A stretch of DNA of 50,422 nt from Pirellulaceae bacterium (GCA_022448315.1 JAKVCA010000032.1:1-50422); one strand, 5' to 3'; positions 16,954-26,839 are shown, numbered from the stretch's first letter. Made by a program: numbers and translations. Notes: generated by a model not told the origin, from the letters alone.

Positions 16954-17944
16954 TTTTGCTTTGATCCAGTTCCCGGACGATTTGTTGTTTGAGTTCGGCG
17001 AGGCCTTGTCCAGTCGCGGATGAGATCAGCAAGACAGGGTGGCCGACCTCCTCCTGCAACTGGGTATGGATCTCCTGAGCTTCGGGAAGTTCACACTTGG
17101 TGACTGCCAGAACTTCGGGGCGATGTTCTAATGAATCTTTGTAGAGTCTCAGTTCTTCGCGGATCGATCGGTAATTTTCCAGCGGGTCGGAGCCGTCGAT
17201 CGGCGCAGGCTCGACCAAATGAACCAGGATTCCTGCACGCTCGATATGCTTGAGGAACTCATGGCCGAGTCCAACACCGGAGTGGGCCCCTTCGATCAAA
17301 CCGGGAATGTCGGCCAAGATGAAGTCACGACTGATGTCGACTTGCACCTGCCCAAGGTTGGGGAACTTCGTCGTGAACGGGTAATCCGCGATCTCTGGCC
17401 TTGCCCTCGACAGTCGACTCAACAAAGTGCTTTTGCCGGCATTCGGTTTCCCAATGAGACCGACATCGGCAATGACTTTCAGTTCCAGAATAATCCGCCG
17501 CTGTTCCCCGATTCCGCCGGGCGTTTTTTCACGTGGCGCCTGGTTGGTCGAGGACTTGAAATGGGCGTTTCCCCATCCGCCTCGACCTCCTTTGGCCACG
17601 ATAAACATTTCGCCATCGGTCGCCAGATCGCGAATCACAAACTGATTCTCGCGGTCGATGACCACCGTGCCCGGAGGAACCTTGATGGTGCGGTTCTCAC
17701 CCCGTTTCCCATGACGGTTGGCTCCCATGCCATGGGTGCCACGCCCTGCCTTCCATTGTTTTCGATGGGCTAATGCCACGAGGCTGTTGACGCCGTTCTC
17801 GGCTTGCAGAATGACACTACCGCCATCTCCGCCGTTGCCGCCATCCGGGCCACCTCGGGGGACATATTTTTCACGGCGAAACGAGAGACATCCGTCTCCT
17901 CCTTTCCCCGCGACCACTTCAATTTCAACTCGGTCGACGAACAT
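16934..17944 (-). CDS. obg: GTPase ObgE/CgtA
   Basis: Obg is an essential GTPase tied to large ribosomal subunit assembly and stress signalling. The 336 residues show the glycine-rich Obg fold first ([20 protein letters not shown], then GGNGGDGGS and GGRGGWGN). The G domain follows: G1 GKPNAGKST, the switch region [12 protein letters not shown]3 [12 protein letters not shown]4 in the form TKCE rather than NKxD, and G5 ISSATGQGL. No long C-terminal domain is present, as in many Obg proteins. The ATG at 17944 gives the canonical [18 protein letters not shown]; a longer frame starts at 18019. It lies downstream of rpmA, a classic gene pair, but a terminator sits between them. Confidence 0.97.
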   Translation of the reverse strand: MFVDRVEIEVVAGKGGDGCLSFRREKYVPRGGPDGGNGGDGGSVILQAENGVNSLVALAHRKQWKAGRGTHGMGANRHGKRGENRTIKVPPGTVVIDRENQFVIRDLATDGEMFIVAKGGRGGWGNAHFKSSTNQAPREKTPGGIGEQRRIILELKVIADVGLIGKPNAGKSTLLSRLSRARPEIADYPFTTKFPNLGQVQVDISRDFILADIPGLIEGAHSGVGLGHEFLKHIERAGILVHLVEPAPIDGSDPLENYRSIREELRLYKDSLEHRPEVLAVTKCELPEAQEIHTQLQEEVGHPVLLISSATGQGLAELKQQIVRELDQSKNEDAPR

Positions 17945-18006
17945 GGCTCGATGACGATCGGCTGGAGGGCGATGGAATCCGAGAAGATTTGGCAAGCTGC
18001 CGGCAC

Positions 18007-18035
18007 AAAAAAAGGACACCGCAATCGGCGTCCTT
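18007..18035 (-). terminator. Rho-independent terminator after rpmA
   Basis: On the minus strand a 9-bp stem (AAGGACGCC with GGTGTCCTT, one G-T pair) and 6-base loop end in a run of seven T. It lies about 95 bases past the rpmA stop and 63 bases before the obg start, so it may separate or attenuate rpmA-obg transcription. Confidence 0.82.
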
Positions 18036-18130
18036 CATGATTTTTCAATGATTTTGACGATCGGCTTAGAGGCGTGTCGTCAGAATCATGGTTTGACTGA
18101 CGTCGAAACCGAATCCGCAGGGAGGCAGAT

Positions 18131-18382
18131 TCAGTTGGATTCTGCGACGACGTTGATGCGGCGACCTTGCCGATCGAACTTGACGAAGCCGTCAATCAGG
18201 GCGTAGATCGTGTAGTCATTGCCCAAAGCAACGCCTTTACCCGCATGCCACTTGGTGCCGACCTGCCGAATGAGGATGTTTCCAGCGGAGACCCGTTCCC
18301 CACCAAACTTCTTGACCCCACGACGTTGAGCATTGGAATCGCGGCCGTTGCGGCTCGAACCCTGACCCTTCTTATGTGCCAT
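18131..18382 (-). CDS. rpmA: Large ribosomal subunit protein bL27
   Basis: Protein bL27 lies near the peptidyl-transferase centre of the 50S subunit. The 83 residues match the family: [20 protein letters not shown], then [39 protein letters not shown] and a C-terminal GRRINVV. A strong GGGAGAAGG lies just before the ATG. The usual partner rplU (bL21) is not upstream; instead, 44 bases away, an exported protein gene ends, so rpmA may ride on that transcript or have its own promoter. Confidence 0.98.
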   Translation of the reverse strand: MAHKKGQGSSRNGRDSNAQRRGVKKFGGERVSAGNILIRQVGTKWHAGKGVALGNDYTIYALIDGFVKFDRQGRRINVVAESN

Positions 18383-18426
18383 TGCCTTCTCCCTCGCAAT
18401 TAAAACGATTGCATGAAGGACGAATT

Positions 18427-19722
18427 TTAGCGATAGGTCCAGAAGTATTCAAGGCGGTCTTTAAACTCGAAGTGATCCCCCAGTTTGTGCCAGAGTTGGG
18501 GCTTCAGGTCGATTCGGACCAGTTTTGACCGACCAAATCGGGTGGTTTGGAATTCCCAGCGAGCCCCGGGAATTTTGGACGCGACGGTTACACCTGAGAC
18601 GTCAAATCCAAGATTCGAGAGCGCTTTTTCCATCTCTGCTGGAAGTTTCCCACCGTCGAGTTCGCTCGCCTCGAGCGTGTTCAATTTTCGGTCCTGCGAC
18701 GTAGAGACGGTCGCCAACCTGTCGGAGCGATCGTTGGATGCATCAACTTCAGTGGCCACCAGAAGCGGCCCGGGGAGTTGATAGGCATCGCAGATTTCGA
18801 TTTGCTCCTCAAAATCGTCGACCAAAGGGATTCCGTAGGAAATACGATCGGAGGATTCGTCAATGGAATCGCCCGGTCGGTAAAAATTGAGTTGGAGCGT
18901 TTTGAAGGCAAAATCCTTGCTCTCTTGACCCTGCTCAACCTCAAACGCGTTGGTCAGACCCTGGATCTGGATCGACACATAGTCCGCTCTTGGGTCGACG
19001 TCCTCCCAGACGGCAACTCCCCAAACTTCTCGCCCAACGGCAAATTTCTCGTCCCCTTTGCGATACAAGGGTTTTGAGGAGAGTTCGACCGTGTTGAACA
19101 GTTTGATGGCCGGATCTTCGGACTCTTGAATCTGCTTGGTGACGTAAGGCATCAGGCGATCCAGGTATTCTTTGCGAACGACGGAGCCGGTGTTCGGATC
19201 GACGATGGAAGCTTGAAGAACGAAGGACGGGAAAAGTCGAATCTCTTGCAGGTTCGAGGTCGCCACGTCTTTGACACCCAAAGAAAAGGTCTCACGGCCT
19301 CCGACGTCGACTGAAGGAACGCTGCCGAGGACTTGTCCATCGAACCGAATTCGGTAAAGGAGATACCAGATCGGCTTCTTCTGCATCTTTCCCGACGGTT
19401 GTGGGACTTCGGCTTCGATCATTCGAAGCGGTTTGAATGCAAATTCGACACCCCAGATGTCTCGACGGAACACGACACCCGAGGCGCGGCTCGAAAGTGT
19501 ATCTGAGAGAGGGCGAGTTTCGGGTTGATATGGCGTCGACGCCAGATCGTAGAGCGGTTGAAGCGCGGAAACAGCGTCCTCTTCATCCAAGCTCGGAGGA
19601 ATCACCTTAAGCACGTTCGGTGCCAGTTTCCTGGGTGTCAAGACGTCTTGCGCCTCTGTCACGCTCGAGTAACCAGCAACGGAAAGCCAAGCGGCAATGA
19701 ATAAAAGTCCGATTTTTTGCAT
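18427..19722 (-). CDS. Exported protein of unknown function
   Basis: I do not recognise a family in these 431 residues. A clear signal peptide leads the protein ([20 protein letters not shown], cleavage near TEAQD). The mature part is largely beta-strand. It contains the motifs [19 protein letters not shown] and [10 protein letters not shown], and a second similar strand pattern at [17 protein letters not shown], so there may be two related beta-domains. The C-terminus ends [22 protein letters not shown] and [13 protein letters not shown]. The ATG at 19722 has AAGGA 7 bases upstream; a frame opening at 19770 lacks a good site. It runs into rpmA after 44 bases. It looks like a lineage-specific planctomycete envelope protein. 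Confidence 0.8.
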   Translation of the reverse strand: MQKIGLLFIAAWLSVAGYSSVTEAQDVLTPRKLAPNVLKVIPPSLDEEDAVSALQPLYDLASTPYQPETRPLSDTLSSRASGVVFRRDIWGVEFAFKPLRMIEAEVPQPSGKMQKKPIWYLLYRIRFDGQVLGSVPSVDVGGRETFSLGVKDVATSNLQEIRLFPSFVLQASIVDPNTGSVVRKEYLDRLMPYVTKQIQESEDPAIKLFNTVELSSKPLYRKGDEKFAVGREVWGVAVWEDVDPRADYVSIQIQGLTNAFEVEQGQESKDFAFKTLQLNFYRPGDSIDESSDRISYGIPLVDDFEEQIEICDAYQLPGPLLVATEVDASNDRSDRLATVSTSQDRKLNTLEASELDGGKLPAEMEKALSNLGFDVSGVTVASKIPGARWEFQTTRFGRSKLVRIDLKPQLWHKLGDHFEFKDRLEYFWTYR

Positions 19723-20244
19723 CGTGGATCCTTCAGACGCGAAGGTGCACCGTGGGTTGATAAAAAGCACTCGCTCATCCCAGTATAGTTACGCTGAAAT
19801 TCAAGGGTCAAGTTTTCCTTGGTTCCGCCGGTTTCCGGGGAAATAGGCGGCGAAGCCCGATTCGACCCTGATGAATCTGACGAAAAGTTGGATTCCCAAC
19901 GCGTTCTGGGGAGGAGAGTCGACTTTTCCACACGTCGTTTCGAGAAAGTTCATTCAATGGCCCCACGTTTGAACAATCGTTCCTATGGAGCCGCGGTAGG
20001 CAATCAACTCTCGTGCAAAGGTAACACGAGCTTTAGAAGAGGGGCGTCTGCAGGGACAAAGACCTTCCGAAAATCACGAAAAACTCATAAAAATTCCCAC
20101 GCATCCTGAGAAACCTGATGTTCGAGGCGGAGCGGTACTCCACGCGAGTTGGCCTTTATCAGATATTCCGACTGTGCAGGCGGACCTGAGCTTGCCTGCC
20201 CCAAGGGGCGATCTGAACGGTCGAATTTGGAATAGAAAACGGTT
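19723..20244. other. Non-coding region between aroA and the exported protein
   Basis: Over 520 bases without a convincing gene. Short frames on either strand lack ribosome binding sites and family features. It includes TTTTCCACA at 19924-19932, one base away from a DnaA box, and an AT-rich stretch at about 20070-20095. The promoter of the exported-protein/rpmA group is presumably here. Confidence 0.45.
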
Positions 20245-21540
20245 TTAGAACAGTGTGGCCAGATCCACAAAGTAATTCGGGTAAGTCTTCACGGTGCACC
20301 CCGGGTTGATGATTTTCACACCGGGGATCCTGAGCCCGGGGAGCGCCAAACTCATGGCCATGCGGTGGTCGTTGTAGGTCTCGATTTCAATTTCCGTGGC
20401 TGAAGACGGGCCATTTGCCGGGGCGACTGGCGTGATTGTGAGCCCATCCACATGCTCCTCAACGCCACCGCCCAGCTTTCGCAACTCTCTGGCGAGATCT
20501 CCGATTCGGTCCGTTTCTTTGTGCCGGTTATGAGCCACGCCTCGGACACGCGTCTTGCCGTTTGCAAATAACGCGACAGCGGCCAAGGTCTGTACGGTGT
20601 CGCTGATGGGATTCATGTCGATGTCGATCCCCCGAAGCGGACGCCCCTTGACCGTGATCGATGAGCTAGTGAAGGATACCTCACAGCCCATTTTTTCGAG
20701 GACTTTGACGAAGCCTACGTCTCCCTGCGATGCGTCTTGATGAAGGCCTTCGACCGTGACTTCACCGCCGGTGATTGCCGCCGCTGCCCAAAAGTAACTG
20801 GCGGCCGAGGCGTCCGGCTCGATCGAGTAATCAGTGCCCGTGTATCGAGCGGGGGCCGGAATGTGGTACCGGTTGCTCGACTTGTCTTGTTGAACCTGGC
20901 TTCCGAAAGCTTTCATCACTTCCAACGTCATATAGACATAGGGTTGCGAGACCAAAGGTCCTTGCACCTCTAAACTGAGGTTACTTTTACAATACGGCCC
21001 TGCCATCAGGAGTCCGCTCAGGAACTGGCTGGATATGTTGCCTCGAATCGAAATGGTTCCCCCGGCCATGCCCGAGGTCCGAATATGAATGGGAGGGCAA
21101 CCGCCGGGAGACTCTGCGATGGCGTCCACGTTCTGCTGCCGCAAGGCGTCGACCAGGTCCCCAATCGGTCGCTCGTGCATTCTTTCGATTCCGCGCAAGC
21201 GAAAGGATCCGTCACCCGCAGCACACATGGCACTCAGGAAACGGATCGTGGTTCCGCTATTGGCAACGAAAATATCCACGTCGCGACCGGTAAGTCGACC
21301 CGCAGACCCGACGATGTCAACGTGGCTTTGCTCAAGGTCATGAGTAATCTCAACCCCAAGTTTTTGCAGGGCCGAGATCATGACGCGGGTGTCTTCGCTG
21401 TCGAGCACACCCCTCAGCGTTGAGACGCCTTCGGCCATGGCGGCACAGATCAACGCACGATTGGTCAAGCTCTTGGAGCCAGGGGGCCGAATGGAGCCTC
21501 GAGCTTGACCTTGGAGGGTGATGAGGATCGAGTCAGGCAC
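20245..21540 (-). CDS. aroA: 3-phosphoshikimate 1-carboxyvinyltransferase (EPSP synthase)
   Basis: AroA joins phosphoenolpyruvate to shikimate 3-phosphate in aromatic amino acid synthesis. The 431 residues contain the shikimate-3-phosphate and PEP binding motifs PPGSKSLTNRALICAA (19-34), VANSGTTIRFLSA, GIERMHERPIGDL, the SSQFLSGLLMAGP segment, PDASAASYFWAAA, and near the C-terminus RIGDLARELRKLGG and YNDHRMAMSLALPGL. The start lies only 4 bases after the stop of the upstream beta-propeller gene, so aroA is probably translated from the same message as two exported proteins. That is an unusual neighbourhood for this housekeeping enzyme. Confidence 0.97.
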   Translation of the reverse strand: MPDSILITLQGQARGSIRPPGSKSLTNRALICAAMAEGVSTLRGVLDSEDTRVMISALQKLGVEITHDLEQSHVDIVGSAGRLTGRDVDIFVANSGTTIRFLSAMCAAGDGSFRLRGIERMHERPIGDLVDALRQQNVDAIAESPGGCPPIHIRTSGMAGGTISIRGNISSQFLSGLLMAGPYCKSNLSLEVQGPLVSQPYVYMTLEVMKAFGSQVQQDKSSNRYHIPAPARYTGTDYSIEPDASAASYFWAAAAITGGEVTVEGLHQDASQGDVGFVKVLEKMGCEVSFTSSSITVKGRPLRGIDIDMNPISDTVQTLAAVALFANGKTRVRGVAHNRHKETDRIGDLARELRKLGGGVEEHVDGLTITPVAPANGPSSATEIEIETYNDHRMAMSLALPGLRIPGVKIINPGCTVKTYPNYFVDLATLF

Positions 21541-21544
21541 TGCT

Positions 21545-22783
21545 TTATTCCGCCGTCAATTTCCAGAGGGCGTTTTCCGTTCGAACAAAAAGACCGGTCT
21601 CGTTCACTGCGGGACTCGCAAGAATCGTCTCTTCCATGGCAATTTCACTCACGACCTCAGGCTCATCACCCAGCTTCACGACTTTGCCCGTCCCGTCCTG
21701 GCTGAAGGCATACAGGTAGCCGTTCGCGACCACCGGTGTCGACCAGTAACTTCCATCAACACGAAATTGAAATCCTCGGGAACCGTCGGTCAGATCGCAC
21801 GAGGTCAGGACACCCCGCGAACTCAACAGGTAAGCCGTTGTGCCATCGATCACTGGGCTGGTGTTGCTGGGACGCAACCGTTCACTTTTCCAGATCACTT
21901 TCGGTTGGCCCTCCGAGATCTGACTGGGGTCGATCAACGTCAGGCCATCAAAGGGAAGCAGAAGTTGCTGGCCCAGATTCACGGCTGAAGAAACGGTGGA
22001 ACCGGCTCCCTCCATTTTGAATGCGATTTCGCCATCTCGCGCCCGATAGGCAGTCGCACCGTCTCGACCGAGTAGCAACACATGAGGCTCACCGTTGACT
22101 TGATAGGCGATGGGTGACGCCCAGGCTGCGGACTGAAGGCGCGGTTGCCGCCAAACCGTTTCTCCCGTGAGTTTGTTGAGTCCTGCGACGAAAGAGTCTC
22201 CCTGGTTTTCAATCTGAACCACCACAACGTCCCCGACGATGGTGGGCGAGGACGACATGCCCACATCGTTTGCCGCTTTGGGGTAATCGTAAGTAAGTCC
22301 GCGAAACCAGAGCATCTTTCCATTCAGATCGAGGCAAACGAGATCATTGGATGAGAAAAAAGCGTAAACGCGTTCTCCATCGCTGGCGGGTGTTGGCGCG
22401 GCGTTCGCGCTGGTGGGGTGCGAAAATGGCCGGCCGGTGGCCCAAAACTGGTGGTGCCAGAGTTCCTCGCCCGTTTCGGTTGAGTAGCAATTGACATGCA
22501 TTCGGTCCTGCTGGCGACCTTCACCTCCCGAGCTCGTCACGATGATGCGATTGCCGACGATGATCGGACCTGCAGGTCCCCGGGCGGGCAGTTCAACTCG
22601 CCACGCGACGTTCTTGTCCTGATTAAGTGACTTGGGCAGTTGCGCCCCGTTCGCGTTCGCCTGATGATTGTTTCCCAAGAACTCAAGCCAGTCCGAGGCA
22701 TGCACGTTTGGACGGAGAGCATCCACCATCATGAATGCCGCGGCGACAATAATGAGAGTTCGATTCATCTGAAAAGAGTTCAT
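21545..22783 (-). CDS. Exported PQQ-like beta-propeller protein
   Basis: A 412-residue secreted protein built from repeated beta-propeller blades of the PQQ-binding/BamB type. The signal peptide is hydrophobic at about 8-22 and probably cleaved near NVHAS. Blade signatures recur: YSTETGEELWHHQFW, VYAFFSSNDLVCLDLNGKMLW, VAGLNKLTGETVWRQP and YLLSSRGVLTSCDLTDG. No catalytic residues for quinoprotein dehydrogenases could be identified, so a scaffold or binding role is as likely as an enzyme. The ATG at 22783 is chosen because the signal peptide begins there; a second ATG at 22768 is possible. It stands 62 bases after the upstream exported protein and 4 bases before aroA, in one apparent operon. 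Confidence 0.85.
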   Translation of the reverse strand: MNSFQMNRTLIIVAAAFMMVDALRPNVHASDWLEFLGNNHQANANGAQLPKSLNQDKNVAWRVELPARGPAGPIIVGNRIIVTSSGGEGRQQDRMHVNCYSTETGEELWHHQFWATGRPFSHPTSANAAPTPASDGERVYAFFSSNDLVCLDLNGKMLWFRGLTYDYPKAANDVGMSSSPTIVGDVVVVQIENQGDSFVAGLNKLTGETVWRQPRLQSAAWASPIAYQVNGEPHVLLLGRDGATAYRARDGEIAFKMEGAGSTVSSAVNLGQQLLLPFDGLTLIDPSQISEGQPKVIWKSERLRPSNTSPVIDGTTAYLLSSRGVLTSCDLTDGSRGFQFRVDGSYWSTPVVANGYLYAFSQDGTGKVVKLGDEPEVVSEIAMEETILASPAVNETGLFVRTENALWKLTAE

Positions 22784-22845
22784 ATTTGAGATCGCTTTGC
22801 GTAGAAAGGCGGTTTCGAATTGGAGCCGTTTTTCGTCGAACTGGA

Positions 22846-23979
22846 TTATTTTGATGCTGAAATCTTCTTTCCCGTGGCGTCGGTGACGCGGGCCTGAAAC
22901 TGCCATTCCTGAGCCCATGAATCGGTCTGTTCGTTCTGGCAGATTTTCAGAATGATCTGGTTCGCTCCCGGCTTGAGGGTAATTGCTCCGGCAAACTGAT
23001 CGATCGCGTTGCCCGCATGGTAAACATGGTTGGAAATGACCAACTCGCCATTGACCCAAACCTTGTTTCCATTGGGTGAGCCGATGCGAATTTCAGCCGG
23101 TGTTTCCTGCTCGACCGTGAATTCGGTCACCGCATAGACGACAGCGCCCATGTTTTTTCCAACCGCTTCGTTCAAGTCGACCAGTCCGAAATCTTCTTCC
23201 GAGGTAAAAGGCTGCCATTCGACTTTGGCCCCTTCTTTTCCTTCGAGTTCAACCGACAGGTTGACCTCCTCCTCGGGTGGATACACCGTATCGAAACCCA
23301 CCTTGTTTCGATTGTCGAACGGTCCGATCAGAGACCAGCCCATCAGGAATCCGTAGTGCTGGTTTAAGTCGACCGGTTGCCCAAGGCTGTCGAGTTGCTT
23401 GGCGATGGCGTTGATCTGATCTGGGTGACGGGCGGCTTCAAGCAGGATCTGGTACCGTTCGGTCGCAAGTTCAGATTTGTCCTCCTCCACCAGTTTGGCA
23501 ACTTCTTGCATTTTCTGTTCGACCGCCATGAATCTTAATTCCATGCAGGGATCAAGCAAGAAGGTTTCGATCAATCCAGGACCCTGTCCGGGTGTCTGCT
23601 CTACGATGAGATCAAACGCCAAACTTCGTGCATAAGGATCGTTCGCGGTTTCGGCGAGAAAATCCTTCAATACCGAAGTTGGGACAGCCTTGGGATCTGA
23701 TTGACTGGAGGACTCAATCGCAGCACGAAACCAATTGGCGGCCAGCGGGGAGCAGCCACGCATCTCCTGGAGGATAATAGGAATGCTGCTCGGAGGTAGA
23801 TTGGACAGTTCGGCCACCGCCGAGGAGGCTTCGAGATGTCCCTTGCCAAATCGGTCAACGGCTTTGATCTTGGCAGCAAGTGCAGCAATATCCGCCTGAT
23901 CATCCGCATGACTCCGTTGATTCAGCCCACTCATGAGGATGATGGCCAAGACGGCAGACCCAATCCAAACTCGGTACAT
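22846..23979 (-). CDS. Exported protein with C-terminal galactose-binding-like domain
   Basis: The 377-residue protein has a signal peptide (hydrophobic about 6-18, cleavage near RSHAD). A helical region follows (about 28-215) with HEAT-like character and alternating charged helices. The C-terminal third is beta-rich: WSLIGPFDNRNKVGFDTVYP, then VVYAVTEFTV, RIGSPNGNKVWVNGELV and LKPGANQIILKICQNE. Those are signatures of a jelly-roll, carbohydrate-binding-like fold common in planctomycete exported proteins. GAGGA 6 bases before the ATG supports this start. It leads an apparent operon with the beta-propeller protein and aroA. The two exported products may work together on a surface polymer, but this is inference. 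Confidence 0.82.
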   Translation of the reverse strand: MYRVWIGSAVLAIILMSGLNQRSHADDQADIAALAAKIKAVDRFGKGHLEASSAVAELSNLPPSSIPIILQEMRGCSPLAANWFRAAIESSSQSDPKAVPTSVLKDFLAETANDPYARSLAFDLIVEQTPGQGPGLIETFLLDPCMELRFMAVEQKMQEVAKLVEEDKSELATERYQILLEAARHPDQINAIAKQLDSLGQPVDLNQHYGFLMGWSLIGPFDNRNKVGFDTVYPPEEEVNLSVELEGKEGAKVEWQPFTSEEDFGLVDLNEAVGKNMGAVVYAVTEFTVEQETPAEIRIGSPNGNKVWVNGELVISNHVYHAGNAIDQFAGAITLKPGANQIILKICQNEQTDSWAQEWQFQARVTDATGKKISASK

Positions 23980-24266
23980 GGTTGTCCTCGGTCACTTGAA
24001 ATCATCGATCGTGCAGTTTCGGTCGTTTGGACCCATTTTGCTCAACATTCTAACCCTGTCAGGATTCGACATCATAGACGGGGGTTGAGCGAAATCTTTC
24101 CGTCAGGCAGGATCAGATGATCGTCGGTCCTCATTTGGGATCAACAGGGTCCAGAACCGCTGTGATGATCCGAGAACGAAGGCCAAGCCGCCCTTCGGCC
24201 TTGTTTGAAAAGATCGAATGTTCGGGCAAATCAGCAGGTCCCTCCACAATCCTGAGGACATCAAAC

Positions 24267-25454
24267 GTGAACGACGATCTTTGGGACTGGTTACTCAGTG
24301 AGGTCGGACAGCAAGCCTGCCAGTACCTGCAGCAGATTCCTACGCAGGAACGATGGCCGCGGGCGCGTCGCCAGCCATGGTCACTCAACCAGACCGAGGC
24401 AATCCTAACCCAGCTTGACCTACGAAAACGAGCGGCTGCGAAACTGGATGCTGCTGAGCTTTGGTGGCTCACGCGCCGAGGACTTGAACAAGCTTCGGGG
24501 ACCGCTGTCGCGCGTTACAAAGCCGCGCGGTATTTTTCCAGAGGTGAGGTGCATGACCTCTGCAGTGGGATTGGTGGAGATTTGATGGAGCTCGCACGGA
24601 GAGGCTCTGTGGTTTCCGTCGAGCAGGATCCCCGTTTGATCCAATTGCAAAAATTGACCTCACGGGCACTCGGAGTTGAGAGGAACATTCGCTTCGAAAG
24701 CCGGGCGGTGAATGCCAACGACCTGCCTGCGGACACCGCGTGGCACATCGATCCGGATCGCCGACTCGACGAGAAGAAATCAGTTCACGTGGAACGTTTT
24801 TCGCCCGGACTTGAAGAGCTGAACTCGTTGGTTGACCGAGCGTCGCAAGGGATCATTAAATTGGCTCCAGCCACGCCGTTACCGGAAGCGTGGGATTGTG
24901 CGCGGGAGTGGATTGGCGCTCAGGGGGAGTGCAAGCAGCAACTGGCACTGTGCGGTCCTTTAACTTGGAAGTCGCGAGGACACCGGGTAACCGTCATCAC
25001 GCGCTCGGGCAAATGGACTTCTTTTGAGGGGTGTCCCGAGGAGTTTCCGGATTTCATGGACCGTGTGCCAGAAGAGGGTGAGATCCTTCATGAACCGCAT
25101 GCCGCGTTTTTTGCCGCCGGTCTGGTACCCGCACTGGCCCGTGCCAACGAGCTTCGACAAGTGTCCCCCGACTGTGGTTACCTCGTGGGCGATGGTGGAG
25201 CCAATGACTCGCAGTTTACCGCGAGGTTTCGGGTAGAAAGAATCACGCGGCTTGACCCGAGGAAACTTAAGCGGACGCTTGCCGAACTGGATGCTGGGGT
25301 TTTGGAAGTCAAAAAGCGAGGCGTGCCTGCCGACTGGCTAACGCCGGTGCGTAAGCTCAAGCCGAAGGGCCAACGTCCCATGACCCTCCTCGTATTCCCT
25401 TTTGAAAAACGGGTGCAAGTTGCCCTCGCGACGCGCCTGTTACCTGCGGAATGA
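24267..25454 (+). CDS. Class I SAM-dependent methyltransferase with THUMP-like C-terminal domain
   Basis: A cytoplasmic protein of 395 residues, probably a nucleic-acid methyltransferase. Residues about 1-85 are helical. A Rossmann methyltransferase core follows with motif I in VHDLCSGIGGDLMELARRG and motif II in VVSVEQDPRLIQLQKL. A motif IV-like DPDRR stands where THUMP-like family members often have DPARR. The C-terminal third (HAAFFAAGLVPALA, then RFRVERITRL and RPMTLLVFPF) fits the THUMP-like domain. The GTG at 24267 is chosen because GAGGA stands 8 bases before it; a longer frame from 24117 has no such site and an unlike composition. It is divergent from the exported-protein operon and converges on the amidohydrolase gene. 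The RNA or DNA target is not known. Confidence 0.85.
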   Translation: MNDDLWDWLLSEVGQQACQYLQQIPTQERWPRARRQPWSLNQTEAILTQLDLRKRAAAKLDAAELWWLTRRGLEQASGTAVARYKAARYFSRGEVHDLCSGIGGDLMELARRGSVVSVEQDPRLIQLQKLTSRALGVERNIRFESRAVNANDLPADTAWHIDPDRRLDEKKSVHVERFSPGLEELNSLVDRASQGIIKLAPATPLPEAWDCAREWIGAQGECKQQLALCGPLTWKSRGHRVTVITRSGKWTSFEGCPEEFPDFMDRVPEEGEILHEPHAAFFAAGLVPALARANELRQVSPDCGYLVGDGGANDSQFTARFRVERITRLDPRKLKRTLAELDAGVLEVKKRGVPADWLTPVRKLKPKGQRPMTLLVFPFEKRVQVALATRLLPAE

Positions 25455-25526
25455 AGTCGACATCGTCGGTGGCAAGTCGTTCAAAATCCGGCAATGGCCG
25501 GGGCGGAATCGAGAGCTGCTGGGACG

Positions 25527-26816
25527 TTAAGAAATCCCGGGGGCGAGGGGCCAAACGGGGTAGGGGTGAGCGTCCTCTTTTTGGAGTAGGAATCGCAGCG
25601 GATCCGTTTCGTTTGAGGACAAACCTCGGGAGTCCACCGCGATTCCAGTCCACGGTGTTCCGGTTTTCAAGGTGCCAACACCGTTTTCAAGCATCAACGC
25701 TCGGGCACCATTCATAGTGGCCATGCGTAAGATCTGGTCCCCGGGAATCTCCGGAAAATTGTTGGCGACTGATTGTGCTTCTCGCCACGGGGAGAGGTCC
25801 GGGTTTGAGGCACGGGAATCGGTCCCCAGGGCGACAGGAATCCCACGTGAAAGGAGTGGCTGGAGGGGGTAGGCCGGATGCTTAAAATACGCGTGTGTTC
25901 GAGGGCAGTAGATGACGGTTGCCCGGTCTTTGAACTGTTGGAGAAGATCGAGATCCTCCTGGCGAAGGAAGTTTCCATGCACCACGAGGAACTGTTTGAC
26001 GGGGCTTGCGAATACCGCTTCGAGGTAGGCACGGATGGAGGGACGTGAACCCAGTGCGTTCGGATCCCAAGCGTCGACCGAACGCAGCATGTCCACGAAT
26101 GCGCCGGACCCACGGTCGATCATCTCCATTTCTTCGGGAGATTCCGCAAGATGCATTGCGAGAGGTTGGTGTCGTTCTGCCGCTTTACTGCCGAGTCGCG
26201 CGACATCTTCCAGACGAACCGTGTAGGGAGCGTGGGGGCTGACCCCAAGCTGGAGTTGTTGGTACCCCGAATCTGCGGCCGGTGCCATGGATTCGTGCAG
26301 GTTCGCGACGTATGACCATGCCGCTTCGCTTCGCTCCGAGGTCAGTCCGAGAAACTCGTGGAAGAGGCGTATAGGTAAGAGACTGTGAGCGTACTGCCAG
26401 TCCTGCCATGGCGGGGAAGCAATTTCTCCGATCGCGTAGACGCCGTTCCGATAACTTTCGGCAATTCCTGTTTGGATCGCCCGTGTTTTCATCGCCCTCG
26501 CTATGGTCGGGTCAGAAACCTGACCGCGACGCCATCGAATCACTGCGCCGACCCACTCTGGGAAGGGTGTGCCGGCCATTCCCAGAGGATCGTTCAGATT
26601 GCTAAATTCCAAGTGGGTGTGCGGATTGATCAGGCCGGGCAGAATCGCCACATCGCCGAGATCGATGTGGGGTCGACCAGGAGGTCCTTTTCCGCGTTCG
26701 AGGATTCGACCGTCGCGGAGGGTCAGCCACGCATTTTCCCAGCCCGGTTGATCGACCGGAAAACACCATCGTGCACGGACCGTTGTCGCAGGGTTCACTT
26801 GAGAAGGGGCGGGCAT
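25527..26816 (-). CDS. Amidohydrolase of the cytosine deaminase/ATZ-TRZ family
   Basis: A 429-residue TIM-barrel metal-dependent deaminase or hydrolase of the cytoplasm. Metal ligands are at the expected sites: H66 and H68 in GLINPHTHLEFS, H222 in MHLAESPEE with E225 as the likely catalytic acid, H280 in VVHGNFL, and D333 in GTDSRASN. SPHAPYT at 193-199 is typical of the aminoadenosine/aminofutalosine and S-adenosylhomocysteine deaminase branch. The C-terminus rebuilds the small beta-sandwich with the GTLKTG strand. A role as aminodeoxyfutalosine deaminase in menaquinone synthesis is plausible, since no other mqn gene is needed beside it, but none is in the window to support it. It starts 23 bases after the NatB-CPBP gene on the same strand, so it may be co-transcribed. 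Confidence 0.9.
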   Translation of the reverse strand: MPAPSQVNPATTVRARWCFPVDQPGWENAWLTLRDGRILERGKGPPGRPHIDLGDVAILPGLINPHTHLEFSNLNDPLGMAGTPFPEWVGAVIRWRRGQVSDPTIARAMKTRAIQTGIAESYRNGVYAIGEIASPPWQDWQYAHSLLPIRLFHEFLGLTSERSEAAWSYVANLHESMAPAADSGYQQLQLGVSPHAPYTVRLEDVARLGSKAAERHQPLAMHLAESPEEMEMIDRGSGAFVDMLRSVDAWDPNALGSRPSIRAYLEAVFASPVKQFLVVHGNFLRQEDLDLLQQFKDRATVIYCPRTHAYFKHPAYPLQPLLSRGIPVALGTDSRASNPDLSPWREAQSVANNFPEIPGDQILRMATMNGARALMLENGVGTLKTGTPWTGIAVDSRGLSSNETDPLRFLLQKEDAHPYPVWPLAPGIS

Positions 26817-26839
26817 GCATTCGCCTCTGTTTCGCAGGC

